From: Anthonomus grandis grandis
Lineage: Eukaryota > Arthropoda > Insecta > Coleoptera > Curculionidae
Direction: 5' to 3'
Assembly (NCBI RefSeq): GCF_022605725.1
Contig: NC_065562.1
Span: 124,001-188,000, forward strand
Length of the DNA: 64,000 nt
Shown here: positions 1 to 9,740 of the stretch, one piece after another
How the letters are laid out: every line of letters begins with the position of its first letter
Position numbering within the stretch: position 1 is the stretch's first letter
Translations under genes and position numbers: made by a program
Notes under the pieces: generated by a model
What the model saw: the letters and a program-made list of their open reading frames with translations, nothing else
The model's database searches: none
Told to the model about the DNA's origin: nothing

Positions 1-846
1 TTGTAAAAGTTAAGGGCTGGTCTTCCTGATGAAAAACGTCAGCGTATTTTTTACAGAGGTTAAGAATAGCTTCCTTTTCTTCAGGATTTAAATGATCTAC
101 TCTAATTTTTGAAGAATCTAATGTAGGATTATCGCAATGCACGTCATTAAAATTGTTGAGATTAATGTCAGTAAAATTTTTTCGAGAAAATTTTTCTACT
201 TCTAATGGTTCAGAAAAATCTAAAATAACTTCGTCACAAGAATTATTTAAAATCGTGGTTAGCGCATAACCATTTTTTGCTAAAGTTAAACATTCGGGGA
301 TTTCGCAATTATGTATTTTCGTGTGCGGTATTATAACTTCTCCATTTTGAATATTAGTTTTAATTTTTATGACTTGCTCGGTTCTAGAAGAAACAGTTAC
401 ACAATTAAGTTCCATTTTGGTCTTATGAAATTCTAATTTGATTTTCGAAAACGGCGTTACTAGAAAGCCTTTTTTAAAATCGATATTAGCTTCTAGCAGT
501 TTCAGATTATCTAATCCTATTAAACCGTCAAAAACATTATGAAACTTAAATAAATAAAACTTTAAGTCTTTATTTTTTTGCAATTTAAAAATTTTTGAAG
601 CCAGTACTGTGGTACTAAATTTGTGAGAGGATTTTTGAAAAACTGTGCTGACGATAAAAGGGTCATTGATAATTCGGTAAGGAAAAAATTTAAAAGCAAT
701 TTCCGGATTTAAAAATGATTTTGTTGATCCTGAATCGATTAAAAGTTTTATACCGTATTCCGGGAAAATTATATATGATAATTCGCTGGAATTCGAATTA
801 GTAGAGTTCAAGGATATTACTATTTCTCGTTGCTGAGATGACTTCG
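1..846 (-). CDS. pol: Gypsy 1 pro-pol (protease and linker to RT, partial)
   Basis: An open minus-strand frame runs from about 846 to the window edge. It contains LIDSGSTKSF (codons at about 722-742), the DSG-type active site of a retroviral aspartic protease, followed by about 230 residues. Near the edge it reads ADVFHQEDQPLTFT, the segment that normally lies just upstream of the Gypsy RT domain. Its beginning overlaps the end of gag in another frame, which fits translation by ribosomal frameshifting. No stop is seen in this part. RT, RNase H, integrase and any env would lie beyond the window, so whether pol is intact overall cannot be judged. Confidence 0.75.
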
Positions 847-2047
847 CTTGCGAAAATTTGATTCCTGTAGGTGATGATTTTCAGTATTCCTATCATCAGC
901 TGTGGTTTCGTTGGCCGTCTCGTATGAACTTGTCGCCTCATCGGTAACTTGGTATTCTTGATAAGGATTGTCGTATACGTGTTCTTGGTCATAGTACGTA
1001 GGTGCATTATAATAACAAATCGGAGAATAATACGGGTCATCATAGTGGGCGTTTTCGTTATCATCATACATTTCTGTGGAATATAATTCCTCAAAGATGA
1101 AATTGGGTTGGCTGCCTGTATTTCGAAATATGGTTTGATTTTTGTTATGTGGTTGGTTTGGCTTAGGGCCACTAGAACAAATGCTCATTGGTTCAGGGGC
1201 AGGCAGTGGTTTATTTTGGTTGGGTCCAAATACATTGATCTGATTTGGTCTGGGATAAATTTTAGACGACGGTCACGAATTGTAAGGCTTGAGCTAAATT
1301 CAAAGGTCTCATGCATCGAATAGTTGTCCCTAAGGGTTCTTTTAGGCCAGAGAGAAAAGTTTTTAAAGCTAGTTCATTATATAACTGTTTTTTGGTATTT
1401 TTTCCTTCAATGATATTTTCGTTTATATCAATATGAGAGCATAAAAGATTTAAAATATGAAGAACTCTATCGTAAAATTGGCTAGGTTGTTCATTATTGT
1501 TTTGTCTCAACATGACGAGATCCCTATTAAGACATGTTTCGTCTCGTTGGTCCGCAAAGTTACGCCTTAAAGTATCTTTTAAATCGTCCCAAGTTGTAAC
1601 ATTTTGAATATTTATGATAACTTTTGCTTGTCCGGTTAGTTTTCCAATTAAGCAATTTAACAAAAAGATATTTTGAAAATCAGCTGGGTTTGATGCCCTA
1701 TAAAAATTAGTTATAAGACTTTCACAAGTTGATAGATAGCGATGTAAATCGTTAGGATTTCCATCAAATGTCAGAACACAATTAAGATATTCCGGTTTGA
1801 ATTGACTCATTATTGATGCTTTTGTATTACCGTTATTGGAAAGAAATTTATTTTCTTGAGAAGTCAATGCAGAATTGTTATCACTAATTACTACTAAATT
1901 ATCGATTTCTAATTTAAAATTACTTTCAATAGGATTAAATAATTGATTTTTAGTACTTGAGTCAGCTGAAGGTTCACTTATTTTTAAAACATTTAATTCT
2001 TCGATTATATCATCAAGCTCTGACATTAAAACAAGTTTCCAATTCAA
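820..2047 (-). pseudogene. gag: Gypsy 1 gag, one frame break
   Basis: The first 261 codons (2047 down to about 1265) begin MNWKLVLMSELDD and contain FKPEYLNCVLTFDGNPNDLHR-type sequence plus a helical capsid-like region (DDLKDTLRRNFADQRDE), as in Gypsy/Ty3 gag capsid domains. The frame stops at about 1262. A compatible proline- and asparagine-rich tail continues in another frame to about 820, ending in an acidic, tyrosine-rich segment. A single indel near 1262 therefore splits gag. No CCHC zinc knuckle is visible, which is usual for errantivirus gag. The upstream ATG at 2047 lies about 300 nt from the PBS. Confidence 0.7.
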
Positions 2048-2344
2048 ATTGCACTTACATTAATATTCCTAGGCTTATTGTTCTGGTCATATCCGGTCCT
2101 ATAAGGATGATCCTTCCAGAGGCAATGTAGTCCTACTCGAAGCAGCAATCCTTGCGAAATTGCCCTATGTAGTGGCAGTTTCCCAGCAATCCAAAAAGCA
2201 CTTAACGATTAACCACTTTCTAGATCACAGTTTATACAGCTCACAATGTTCTTAAAAGTCCGATGTACCGTCGAACTTAGCGAACCGTAGATTCGAATCC
2301 GTGATTTTAAAAGACTTCTACGATAGAACGACTTTACACGAATA

Positions 2345-2359
2345 CTACCGACTGCGCCA
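2345..2359 (-). promoter_or_regulatory. Primer-binding site of Gypsy 1
   Basis: Read on the minus strand, TGGCGCAGTCGGTAG directly follows the LTR end (the LTR's final T is shared). The same 15-mer follows the LTRs at 25107 and 25928. From knowledge of the 17.6/297 group, a TGGCGCAGTCG-type PBS is associated with a tRNA-Ser primer. The primer identity is inferred, not seen. Confidence 0.75.
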
Positions 2360-2544
2360 GTTAACTATTCGAATATGCCAAACTCCTTTTTAAAAAATAC
2401 AATATTTATTTCGTACAAACTTAGCGTACCTACAATTTCAACTGACTAACTAAAAACTACAAATGGTGGATATTTATATGAGTAAAAAAGCAAGTTAAGC
2501 GTAAACAATGGTCAGCATTCTCCATAAGGGCCTGTGACATAACT
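2359..2544 (-). repeat. 5' LTR of Gypsy 1 (about 186 bp)
   Basis: On the minus strand the segment begins AGTTATGTCACAGG and ends ATAGTTAACT immediately before the PBS, giving short inverted ends (AGTTA...TAACT) like the other two Gypsy LTRs here. It contains a TATA-like CATATAAATA and an AATAAATA polyadenylation-like motif. The outer boundary rests on resemblance of the terminal bases, because the matching 3' LTR is outside the window. Confidence 0.6.
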
Positions 2545-3599
2545 CGTTTCAAATAAAAAAAAAAATATTAAGATTAAATGCTACTTTTTTATTAAGCAAA
2601 TAACTAATATTTCAAAGGTGAGTAGCGAAACGGAATTAGTGGATGAGTGCGACTAGTGGCTATTCATAACGCATATCATTTTTTCATTTTTTCCTCAAGT
2701 TCAAATAAGTCAACATTACTTTTTAAAATAAAATTAATTGTGCTAACAAAAATTTTTAAAATCTCAAGAGTAAAAAAATTGGGAGATTTCTAATAGGAGC
2801 AATAGGTATCTAAAAAAAGAAAAAAAAACTCCTTAAATTTCAGGAAAAATAAAAAAATATTATGCATTATAAATAGGCAGTAGGTTCAATAATCCACCAT
2901 TTCCGTTTGGCTACCCATTTTCCAAACATCCTATATATTTCAAAAATATAAAAACGATATTTAAATTTTATATGACAGCTCAAAAAAAATGTAATCAAAT
3001 TAACGTATAGCAATATTAAACAAAAGCTTTTAATAACGTTGCGATTTACACGACTACAGGCTACACGCTTAAAATTTAAAATGAAACAAGTGCACGCACT
3101 GCATGCATTTATATGCCTTGACCACAGACAAGTATTTTCGTGAAAAATCTTCGTCGCGACATATTTTTTCCAACTCGTTGCGACCTGAAGCGGACTGAAG
3201 CGTATAGATATATCTATATAGATCTATCTAGGTATACCTATTAAATTTGAATCGGAAATATAACTAATAATATTTAGAATGTTATAAAATAAAGTAACTT
3301 TAATACATTAATTAATAATTAATAATATTTACATATGTATAATATTTTAAAATAATATGTGTATAATAGTTTTTGAAACAAATTATTAAATTTTAAAAAT
3401 ATTTATTAAAAAAATATTTATTTAATTTTTTTGTGACTCTGACCTGCCGCCCGGGTGCCCCGCACCCCCGGGTCGGAACGGTCCTGTATCCAGTATTATT
3501 TTACATTAGTATGCCGAATGCATAGAGTCAAAAGCTACCCGCGATTAGCAATGCGTGTACAAAACGTACCTGCGATTAGCAATGCCAATGGGAGAACGA
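2545..3599. other. Non-coding AT-rich spacer
   Basis: No ORF of note is seen. The stretch is strongly AT-rich, with A/T runs at 2550-2880 and 3290-3430, a near-palindrome at 3205-3230 and an isolated GC-rich hairpin-like island at 3441-3483. At about 3536-3585 a 15-bp unit close to ACCCGCGATTAGCAA occurs twice. I could not assign it to a named element. The left end of the following mariner may lie in it but lacks a recognisable terminal repeat. Confidence 0.6.
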
Positions 3600-4776
3600 T
3601 ATTTTCAGGCAATTGCTAATAGATTGTAGATTGTGCCTATATGCACACGGGAGAGCAGCTTTTTGCGTTCGGGCGTATTATGAGAATAATTATGCGTGCG
3701 TAGTTGTTCGTCGAATTTTCGGTCGACAATTTAGACTGCATGACATTAATGAGGCTCCCAGTTCAAATCTAATTAAGCAGTGGGTTAGAAGATTTGAGAG
3801 AACTGGCTCAGTACAGACTACACGAACCGTCGAAAATGTTCAACGGGTGACTGAATCGGTACGTGCTACACCAACAATGTCGACTCGCAAACGGTCTTGA
3901 ACTCTAATGATTCAGAGGACGAGTCTGCAACGAATGTTACATCTCGATTTGAAACTACACCCTTATAAGATCCAGCTAGTCTAAGAATTAAAAGCTTCGG
4001 ACCTGGAAGCAAGAATGACTTTTGCAAATGTAATGTTGGATACTTTTCAAGACTTTTAGAATATGCTCTTCTCCGATGAAGCTCACTTTCATCTAAATAG
4101 ATTTGTGAATAGACAAAACTGTCGTTATTGGAGTTCCGAGAATCCGCGCGTGAAACATCAAAAACTACTTCATTCTCCGAAAGTTACTGTTTGGGCTGCA
4201 CTTGCTAAGTGGTGAATTATTGGACCTTTCTTCTTTGGAGATAATCGAGGCCGAGCCATTACTGTGAATTCGGAACGCTACACAGCAATGTTAAGAAATT
4301 TTTTAGCCCCATATTTGCAAAACTCGCACCAATATAACCTAAATACGCAGTTTCAGCAAGATGGAGCCACCTTTCAACTTGAGTATTGCAGTGGTAAGAG
4401 AAATGTTTCCCGCAAGACTGATTTCTCGCAGAGGCGATATTTCATGGCCTCCTCGAAGTCCGGACCTTACTCCAGCTGATTTTTTCTTATGGGGACACCT
4501 TAAGAGTAAAGTGTATTGTAATAATCCTACAACTAATATACCTTAACTTAAGGACAATATCCGACAGGAAATTGAATTAATCTCACATGAAATCCAAAAT
4601 TTCCGCACACGATTGGAGGAGTGCCGTCATCGCAGAGGACATCATTTGGGCGATTTAATTTTTAAAACATAAATTCCCATGTACTCTATATATTTCAGTC
4701 AATAAACAATACCAAAACATGTCGATATTTTTTACTAAATTTCTTAAAAATGAATTTTCTTATAGGCCACCCTGTA
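3600..4776 (+). mobile_element. mariner-type transposon 1, left end lost
   Basis: A decayed mariner-family transposase gene is followed by the right terminus CCACCCTGTA at 4767-4776, then TA and hAT coding sequence. This is the expected structure for insertion at a TA target. The complementary left terminus (TACAGGGTGG) is not found near 3500-3600, so the left end is missing or diverged beyond recognition. Confidence 0.75.
3613..4672 (+). pseudogene. mariner transposase 1, several breaks
   Basis: The N-terminal frame (3613-3900) has an HTH/DUF4817-like region with AYYENNYACVVVRRIF and LIKQWVRRFERTGSV, typical of this mariner branch. After a frame break, FSDEAHFHLNRFV (about 4072-4110) carries the first catalytic Asp, QQDGAT (about 4357) the second, and WPPRSPDLTPADFFLWG (about 4440-4490) the third. 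The parts lie in different frames: at least three indels or stops are visible, including in-frame stops near 3982, 4058 and 4214 and a shift after QQDGAT. The gene cannot make an active transposase. It is related to, but clearly different from, the better preserved copy at 46.8 kb. Confidence 0.8.
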
Positions 4777-4778
4777 TA

Positions 4779-5176
4779 ATGAAAGAAAGCTAGAGTTACT
4801 ACAGATAATGTCAAAAGTAGATGCAGTTTGTTTAACCACAGACGGATGGACTTCCATTAATAATCAAAGCTTTATTGCCCTAACGGCCCATTTTATTAAA
4901 ACTTATGAAGGAAAACATAAGCTTGATTCCTGTCTTTTAGGATGTATACCGTTCAACGAGAAACATACGGCAATAAGCTTGGCAAACTTTTTGAAGTCTT
5001 AAGTACATGAATGGGGCCTTACAAATAAAGTTTCCTGCATTATATCAGATAATGCTGCAAATATCACTGCTGCAATAAGGATTACTAACTGGCGTTTCTT
5101 CCCTTTTTTTGCACATACTCTTAATTTAGTGTTACAGAATGCCATAATAGAACTCCAAGAGGAAATCCATAAAGTT
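4779..5176 (+). pseudogene. hAT (ZBED-like) transposase, middle part, first fragment
   Basis: The frame reads VDAVCLTTDGWTSINNQSF (from about 4815) and, after a stop at 5000-5002, ISDNAANITAA and HTLNLVLQNAI. These are hallmark blocks of hAT transposases of the ZBED1/tam3 type, around the first two catalytic acidic residues. The 5' part is replaced by the mariner, whose right end abuts at 4776. The fragment stops at AAAGTT (5171-5176), where a 2.47-kb insertion begins; the gene resumes at 7649. The in-frame TAA shows it is dead. Confidence 0.8.
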
Positions 5177-7648
5177 TCTTCTTCTGTTCTCTAGCCATTT
5201 CAAATTACAGTATTCTTTTTTTTTTAATGACACATTTAGTCTTGTACATTTCAGCTTCATATTGTACTGGTTTGTTAATGAAATTTTATTTATACTCTTA
5301 TAAAACCCGGTCCTGGACTAAAGAAATATTTTAGAATTTAAATTATATCCCATATTGATTATTCCATACTTTATTTATTTGTTTTATAACGAATAATGAT
5401 TAATTGGGCATGTACAATTATTGTGTATGTTGTACTGTCCATAGTACAATATCTGATTATGGCTTGACCATACCAGATATGCTGGTTGATTTTACTCGGA
5501 CTGACCTATCTAATTTTTGTCTCTTTTTATCTTATGTAAATATTAGTTTTCTTGGAAGATAGCAAGAAGTTACTGGTCTAGGGAAAATCGAAATTGAGTG
5601 TCATAGTGACACATATTTTCATTGCCAACTTCCTTGGGCCATAAATTTAGTTATTTATTTTTTTATAAAAGGTTTTATGGTATTTATAAAAAAAAGTTAA
5701 GTTATTTTCGATTGGCAATACATTTTGTGCGTGATTGCTTAAATACGGGTTTGACCTCTGCGGTCGTCCCTTTTTCCAGACCGCCATCATGAAGTGAAGA
5801 GTGCTTTAGTTCTTTTTGAAATTCGTGTGAATTTTACCCATATAGGGATATAATTGACTAAATGTGGTGATAGTAAATAAACTTTTTGGGCGTAATGCTA
5901 TAGTTTGTTTTTTGTTGAATTTACTGGCCTTTATGGCGATTTAAAACCTAATAATTTTTCACGTGCCCTCGAACATCGGCAAAATGGCGGTCCTGATTGG
6001 CATTGGCAGGGGATAATTTAATTAACAAAGCTACATAACATGGATTTTGGACGGATTTTTATTTGTACGGACCTGATTTCTTCATGCCCTTTTATTTTGG
6101 GGTTATGTACTCTACTGGCTCTAATCTAGAGAAGATTTTAAACAACTGTGAACTAACGTCTAACCTAGACCACTACCAGAGCTTGGCGTATTGTGAAGTG
6201 GAAGAGGTGAAGCTTGGAAGCCTGCAGTTTTCTTTGACTGGGAATTGGATGTCTGGGAGAATCTCGAATCTGAAGTAGTCTGCTGTGTGTGGAGCTAAGT
6301 GACACAACATAACATTTTTTTTATTCACTTATTTTATTTTTATTATCACAACTTTTATATTTTGAGTTGAGATACATATATGACTTTACAATCTGAGCGG
6401 GGTGAACCGAATTGTGGTGGTTAGGGGATGTAATTATCTTTCTCATTCAAAGGCTGGATATATTTATATTATTTTGATAATCCAAAGGCCCACCAGGTTC
6501 GACTGTACTTTGTCTCAAAAGTTTATTTAAAATTTTATTGACATTATTTAATCGATGCTATTTTATTATTGAATATTACTGATAAGAGTACATATATATG
6601 TGACAAGTGACTCCTGTGAAGTAAGACGCAGCCGGCTTCGTAGTACTACGAGTATATACTTGGGTTATATTATTTATTTTCAGACTACTCCTAAGATGTC
6701 AAATTTTCTCAGATTAGCTAGTAAATATTAGAGTAAACTAATAAAAGGGTAATTTTGATTGGGGAAGCTTCAACAGTTAGGGTTGTTATTTTTTTTTTGC
6801 TTAGGTCAATGTCCGTGGCGGGATATACCGGGCCATGTAAGTTATTAGTTTAATTGAATTGAAGCTTCATTCCCCAAAAGGTATGGGTGTAACATAATTT
6901 ATTTTATTTTGACAACCACACTTTTGATTGTGTATTTTTTTTTAGATATATTTCTCATAGATATATTTCTTATAAGCATGGTCACGAATGACAGTGCACC
7001 ATTCTGGAAAATTTAATTTTATGGCACGTTATCTGTTGACAACTTTGTTTTTCTTGTAATTAGAAACTTAAATGTTGTGGTTCCTTATTACCAACTTAAA
7101 TAATTATTCCTCTTAAAGATAAATAAAATAACATAACATAATTCTCTGTGATAATCAAGACTTAAATAAATTGTTATTTTCTGTTGTTATTTTATTTTTC
7201 ACTTGAGTTGAGTAGGTTAGAATATCATAGGTAATTTGGAAACAATAGTGTATACCGACTTGACTTTGATTTTGTTTTCCAAGTTTCGTTTTGAACTTGC
7301 CTAAATAAATTTTGATAAATGTTGGGCGTCCATTGGGATTATATAAAATCCAAAACATGGTGGCGCCATACTGATTTTGACATTTATTTGGGTAACTCTT
7401 GGGTAGTTACTACCTAAGAAATTTTGGTTCATTTGGTTGAGAAAGAAGCTAGAACCCACATCGGCTTGAGCTAGCAGCATTGTGAAGGATTCCTTCTCTG
7501 GGCGTTTCAGGTAAGAGGGGTCAAGTTCCTCCGGGCATCAACAACTTTTGGAGACCCTCTTAAGGCCATAAACCTTTCACTATTTTTAGTACTTCTTTTC
7601 TTTTGATTAACTTGGCATTCATCGGTTCATCATCTCACTTTAAAAAAA
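5177..7648. mobile_element. 2.47-kb unidentified insertion within the hAT gene
   Basis: The hAT coding sequence is interrupted exactly here, and AAAGTT flanks both sides (5171-5176 and 7649-7654), as expected for a 6-bp target duplication. The right end is a run of A residues (about 7642-7651), suggesting a retroposed sequence. No long ORF is present; the best is 71 codons at 6063-6278, without recognised motifs. A segment near 7355-7370 (ATGGTGGCGCCATACTG) resembles the neighbourhood of an LTR-retrotransposon PBS. It could be a retroposed, non-coding LTR-containing transcript, but the class is not established. Confidence 0.5.
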
Positions 7649-7823
7649 AAAGTTATAACAATATTTTAAACAAAGTTCCAGTGCATTGGTGGAATTAGAA
7701 AGTATGGAATCACAAATGGGATTCCAACATTTAAAACTAAAACAAGATGTGGTAACACGGTGGAATTCCACGTACGATATGCTTAGTCGGATAATTTTAA
7801 TTAAAAACGCCGTCGTGGCTGTG
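7649..7823 (+). pseudogene. hAT transposase, second fragment
   Basis: The frame from about 7664 reads FKQSSSALVELESM and LKQDVVTRWNSTYDMLSRI. The second block is the diagnostic hAT motif (QDVxTRWNSTYxML). It continues the fragment ending at 5176 and is cut at 7823 by the 3' LTR of the minus-strand Gypsy 2. The hAT C-terminal dimerisation domain is not found elsewhere in the window. Confidence 0.8.
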
Positions 7824-8051
7824 AGTTAAATAAGTTTCCAACACGAGGGTGTTTAAAAAAACTTTTATTATGACAGGGTGTGACCGACTTATAAGACATA
7901 CGAGCAAAGAGTTGCTAAATAATAGGTTACATGAGAATATATAAGCTTAAAGTGATTACAAAGCATAATAAATTGAATATAAAGCATAAGATAAATAATT
8001 AATTAATAAGCATATTTAAATATACAGGTCGTCAAAATTATACATATAACT
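7824..8051 (-). repeat. 3' LTR of Gypsy 2 (about 228 bp)
   Basis: On the minus strand it starts AGTTATATGTATAATTTTG just after the env end and runs to TTATTTAACT, after which hAT coding sequence resumes. The env-LTR junction (CTTAGGCGGTAGG then AGTTAT) closely matches that of Gypsy 3 at 33370-33384, which fixes the start. It contains an AATAAAAG motif, also seen in the Gypsy 3 LTR. Confidence 0.75.
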
Positions 8052-8059
8052 CCTACCGC

Positions 8060-9740
8060 CTAAGACGAAAACAACAGGCATGAAGGGCTGTTTTCGGATT
8101 TACCATTGGTAGGGTTGTTAGCTTCTTCTTTTTCTTCTTTCTTGTTAATTAGGAGTTCGTATACTGCAAAGGCAATAGTAAAAACAATTAGCAATAAACC
8201 AAGGGTAGTAGCGAAACTCCAAGTAACAGGGTGGACTGGGTCGTCATCTTCCGGAATAGTCTTCAGTAGCTTAGCTTGTTCTTGGACATGGTTGAAATCA
8301 ATGGAATCTAGTTGAATAGCATCTGAGTGAAATTTAAATTCGATATTGTCGAAATTAATTTTTGGTAGATAGAAAGGGCTGCTTTCCACAGTGTCTTCTT
8401 TGTTCATTAATTTGTATCCAAGTAGACTAATACCACAATTATAAGGTATAGAAATTAGGCTCGGTTCTGTCACGAAGAGGATTTCTTTATTCTGGCACAG
8501 CTTCTGGATTTTAATCTTGGTAGAAGTAGATATTACCAAAATATGTTGATTGGTAATAGGGCGTATAATTGGTGTGGTTACATTTACATTGAGTAGTTGG
8601 CATTTCGTCATCTCAGCTTTCTTGATGAGGGTACAACACAATCATTGAGTTCTGGATTTAAAGCATCTCGGCATATGTAGAGGTTTTCAATCTTGGGACA
8701 AGCTTCATCTTGGTATTGTTGTGAGTAAGTGCCCATCAAAAGGTAAGGTGATTTGGGTACAATTAAGGATTCATTTATAGCAACTGAGAACAGGTGAAAC
8801 AATTCAAATGATTCTTTTACGAATATTGGAAAATGAATTGCAAAAATTATTTTATTTTTTGAAAAACTGACTTGTAGTCCTGCTAATTGATAATAGTAAT
8901 TAAGGTCCTCTAACATTAATATTTTATCGGTACCATAAAGGGTAGATAAATTTGAAACTATTAGTTCTAGTTGAGAAGCAATTTTGCAAATGAGATTGCA
9001 TCTTCAATGTTATCTAAAATTGTTATAAAACTTTGACAGTTAATAACTATATGGTTTATAGTATTTTGTAATTTTAGGAGTATTGAAATATCCGTTATTG
9101 TTTTATTCATTTGATTTTCAAATTGATTAACATGTGCCTGTAAAGATTTTTGATTTTTATTTAATATGCTTATAGTATTGTTGTAATTATTAATTAATTC
9201 TTTAGTTAAAGACATTTGTAAATTTAATTCCTTTTTATAAGTATTTTAATTATTACGTAATTCTTGAATAGCTTTTTCGTAGCGCTCTTCATCATCTGAG
9301 TCCAGAGTACCAAATAACCATTTTGAGGTTTTTCCTACAATGTTTAATAGTCCACGTTTCGTTCTATGCGGTTTGATATTATTTAATTTAATTTTTATTT
9401 CATTAATTAAATATTTTGCGTGCGTAAGCAAATTAAAAGTATTTATATGATGCATTAACATTAAATTTATTATATTGGTATTATTGCAAGAAGCATCTAA
9501 AATATTATAAGCGTTTTCTAAATTACTAAGTTCTAACAATAAGGGTTCTAAGTCTATAAAATTTATAAATGTATGCTTATTCTCTATTACTCGTGCATTA
9601 CCAAGGTGGAATGGGAGTAAGGGCGTATTTATAGGGGTGACTGATAAGTCGTTCTTAGTTAGATCCGTCATCTGTTGTGTCGGTGCAGTTATCAGTAGTG
9701 CGATAAATGTCATCATCAGGGGGTTCATTTTCTTGCGCAA
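8060..9740 (-). pseudogene. env: Gypsy 2 env (F-type fusion protein), broken
   Basis: Four minus-strand pieces in different frames make up an envelope gene of the errantivirus/baculovirus F class. From the N-terminal side: a hydrophobic leader region (9740 downward), the furin-type site RTKRG followed by LLNIVGKTSKWLFGT (about 9310-9370), a long helical asparagine-rich region, a cysteine-containing region, and a transmembrane segment WSFATTLGLLLIVFTIAF near the C-terminus (about 8160-8220). At least three frame breaks (about 9243, 8966, 8640) inactivate it. The start overlaps the end of pol, as in the intact relative. Confidence 0.8.

Larger units (their letters stand above)
1..2544 (-). mobile_element. 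Gypsy/errantivirus-like retrotransposon 1 (5' part)
   Basis: The minus strand carries, in order, an LTR, a tRNA primer-binding site, a gag-like ORF, and a retroviral-type protease leading toward reverse transcriptase. This is the 5' half of an LTR retrotransposon, and the window edge cuts it just before the RT core. The PBS core is identical to that of the 25.7-33.6 kb element, and both LTRs begin AGTTATGT on their own sense strand. The reading frame still open at base 1 suggests pol continues outside the window. The Gypsy assignment is firm; the errantivirus-like subgroup is inferred from the PBS and from the env-bearing relatives nearby. Confidence 0.85.

Noticed and set aside
8106..8315. 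Plus-strand open frame opposite the Gypsy 2 env end
   Set aside because: Antisense shadow of the env transmembrane region; no motif of its own.
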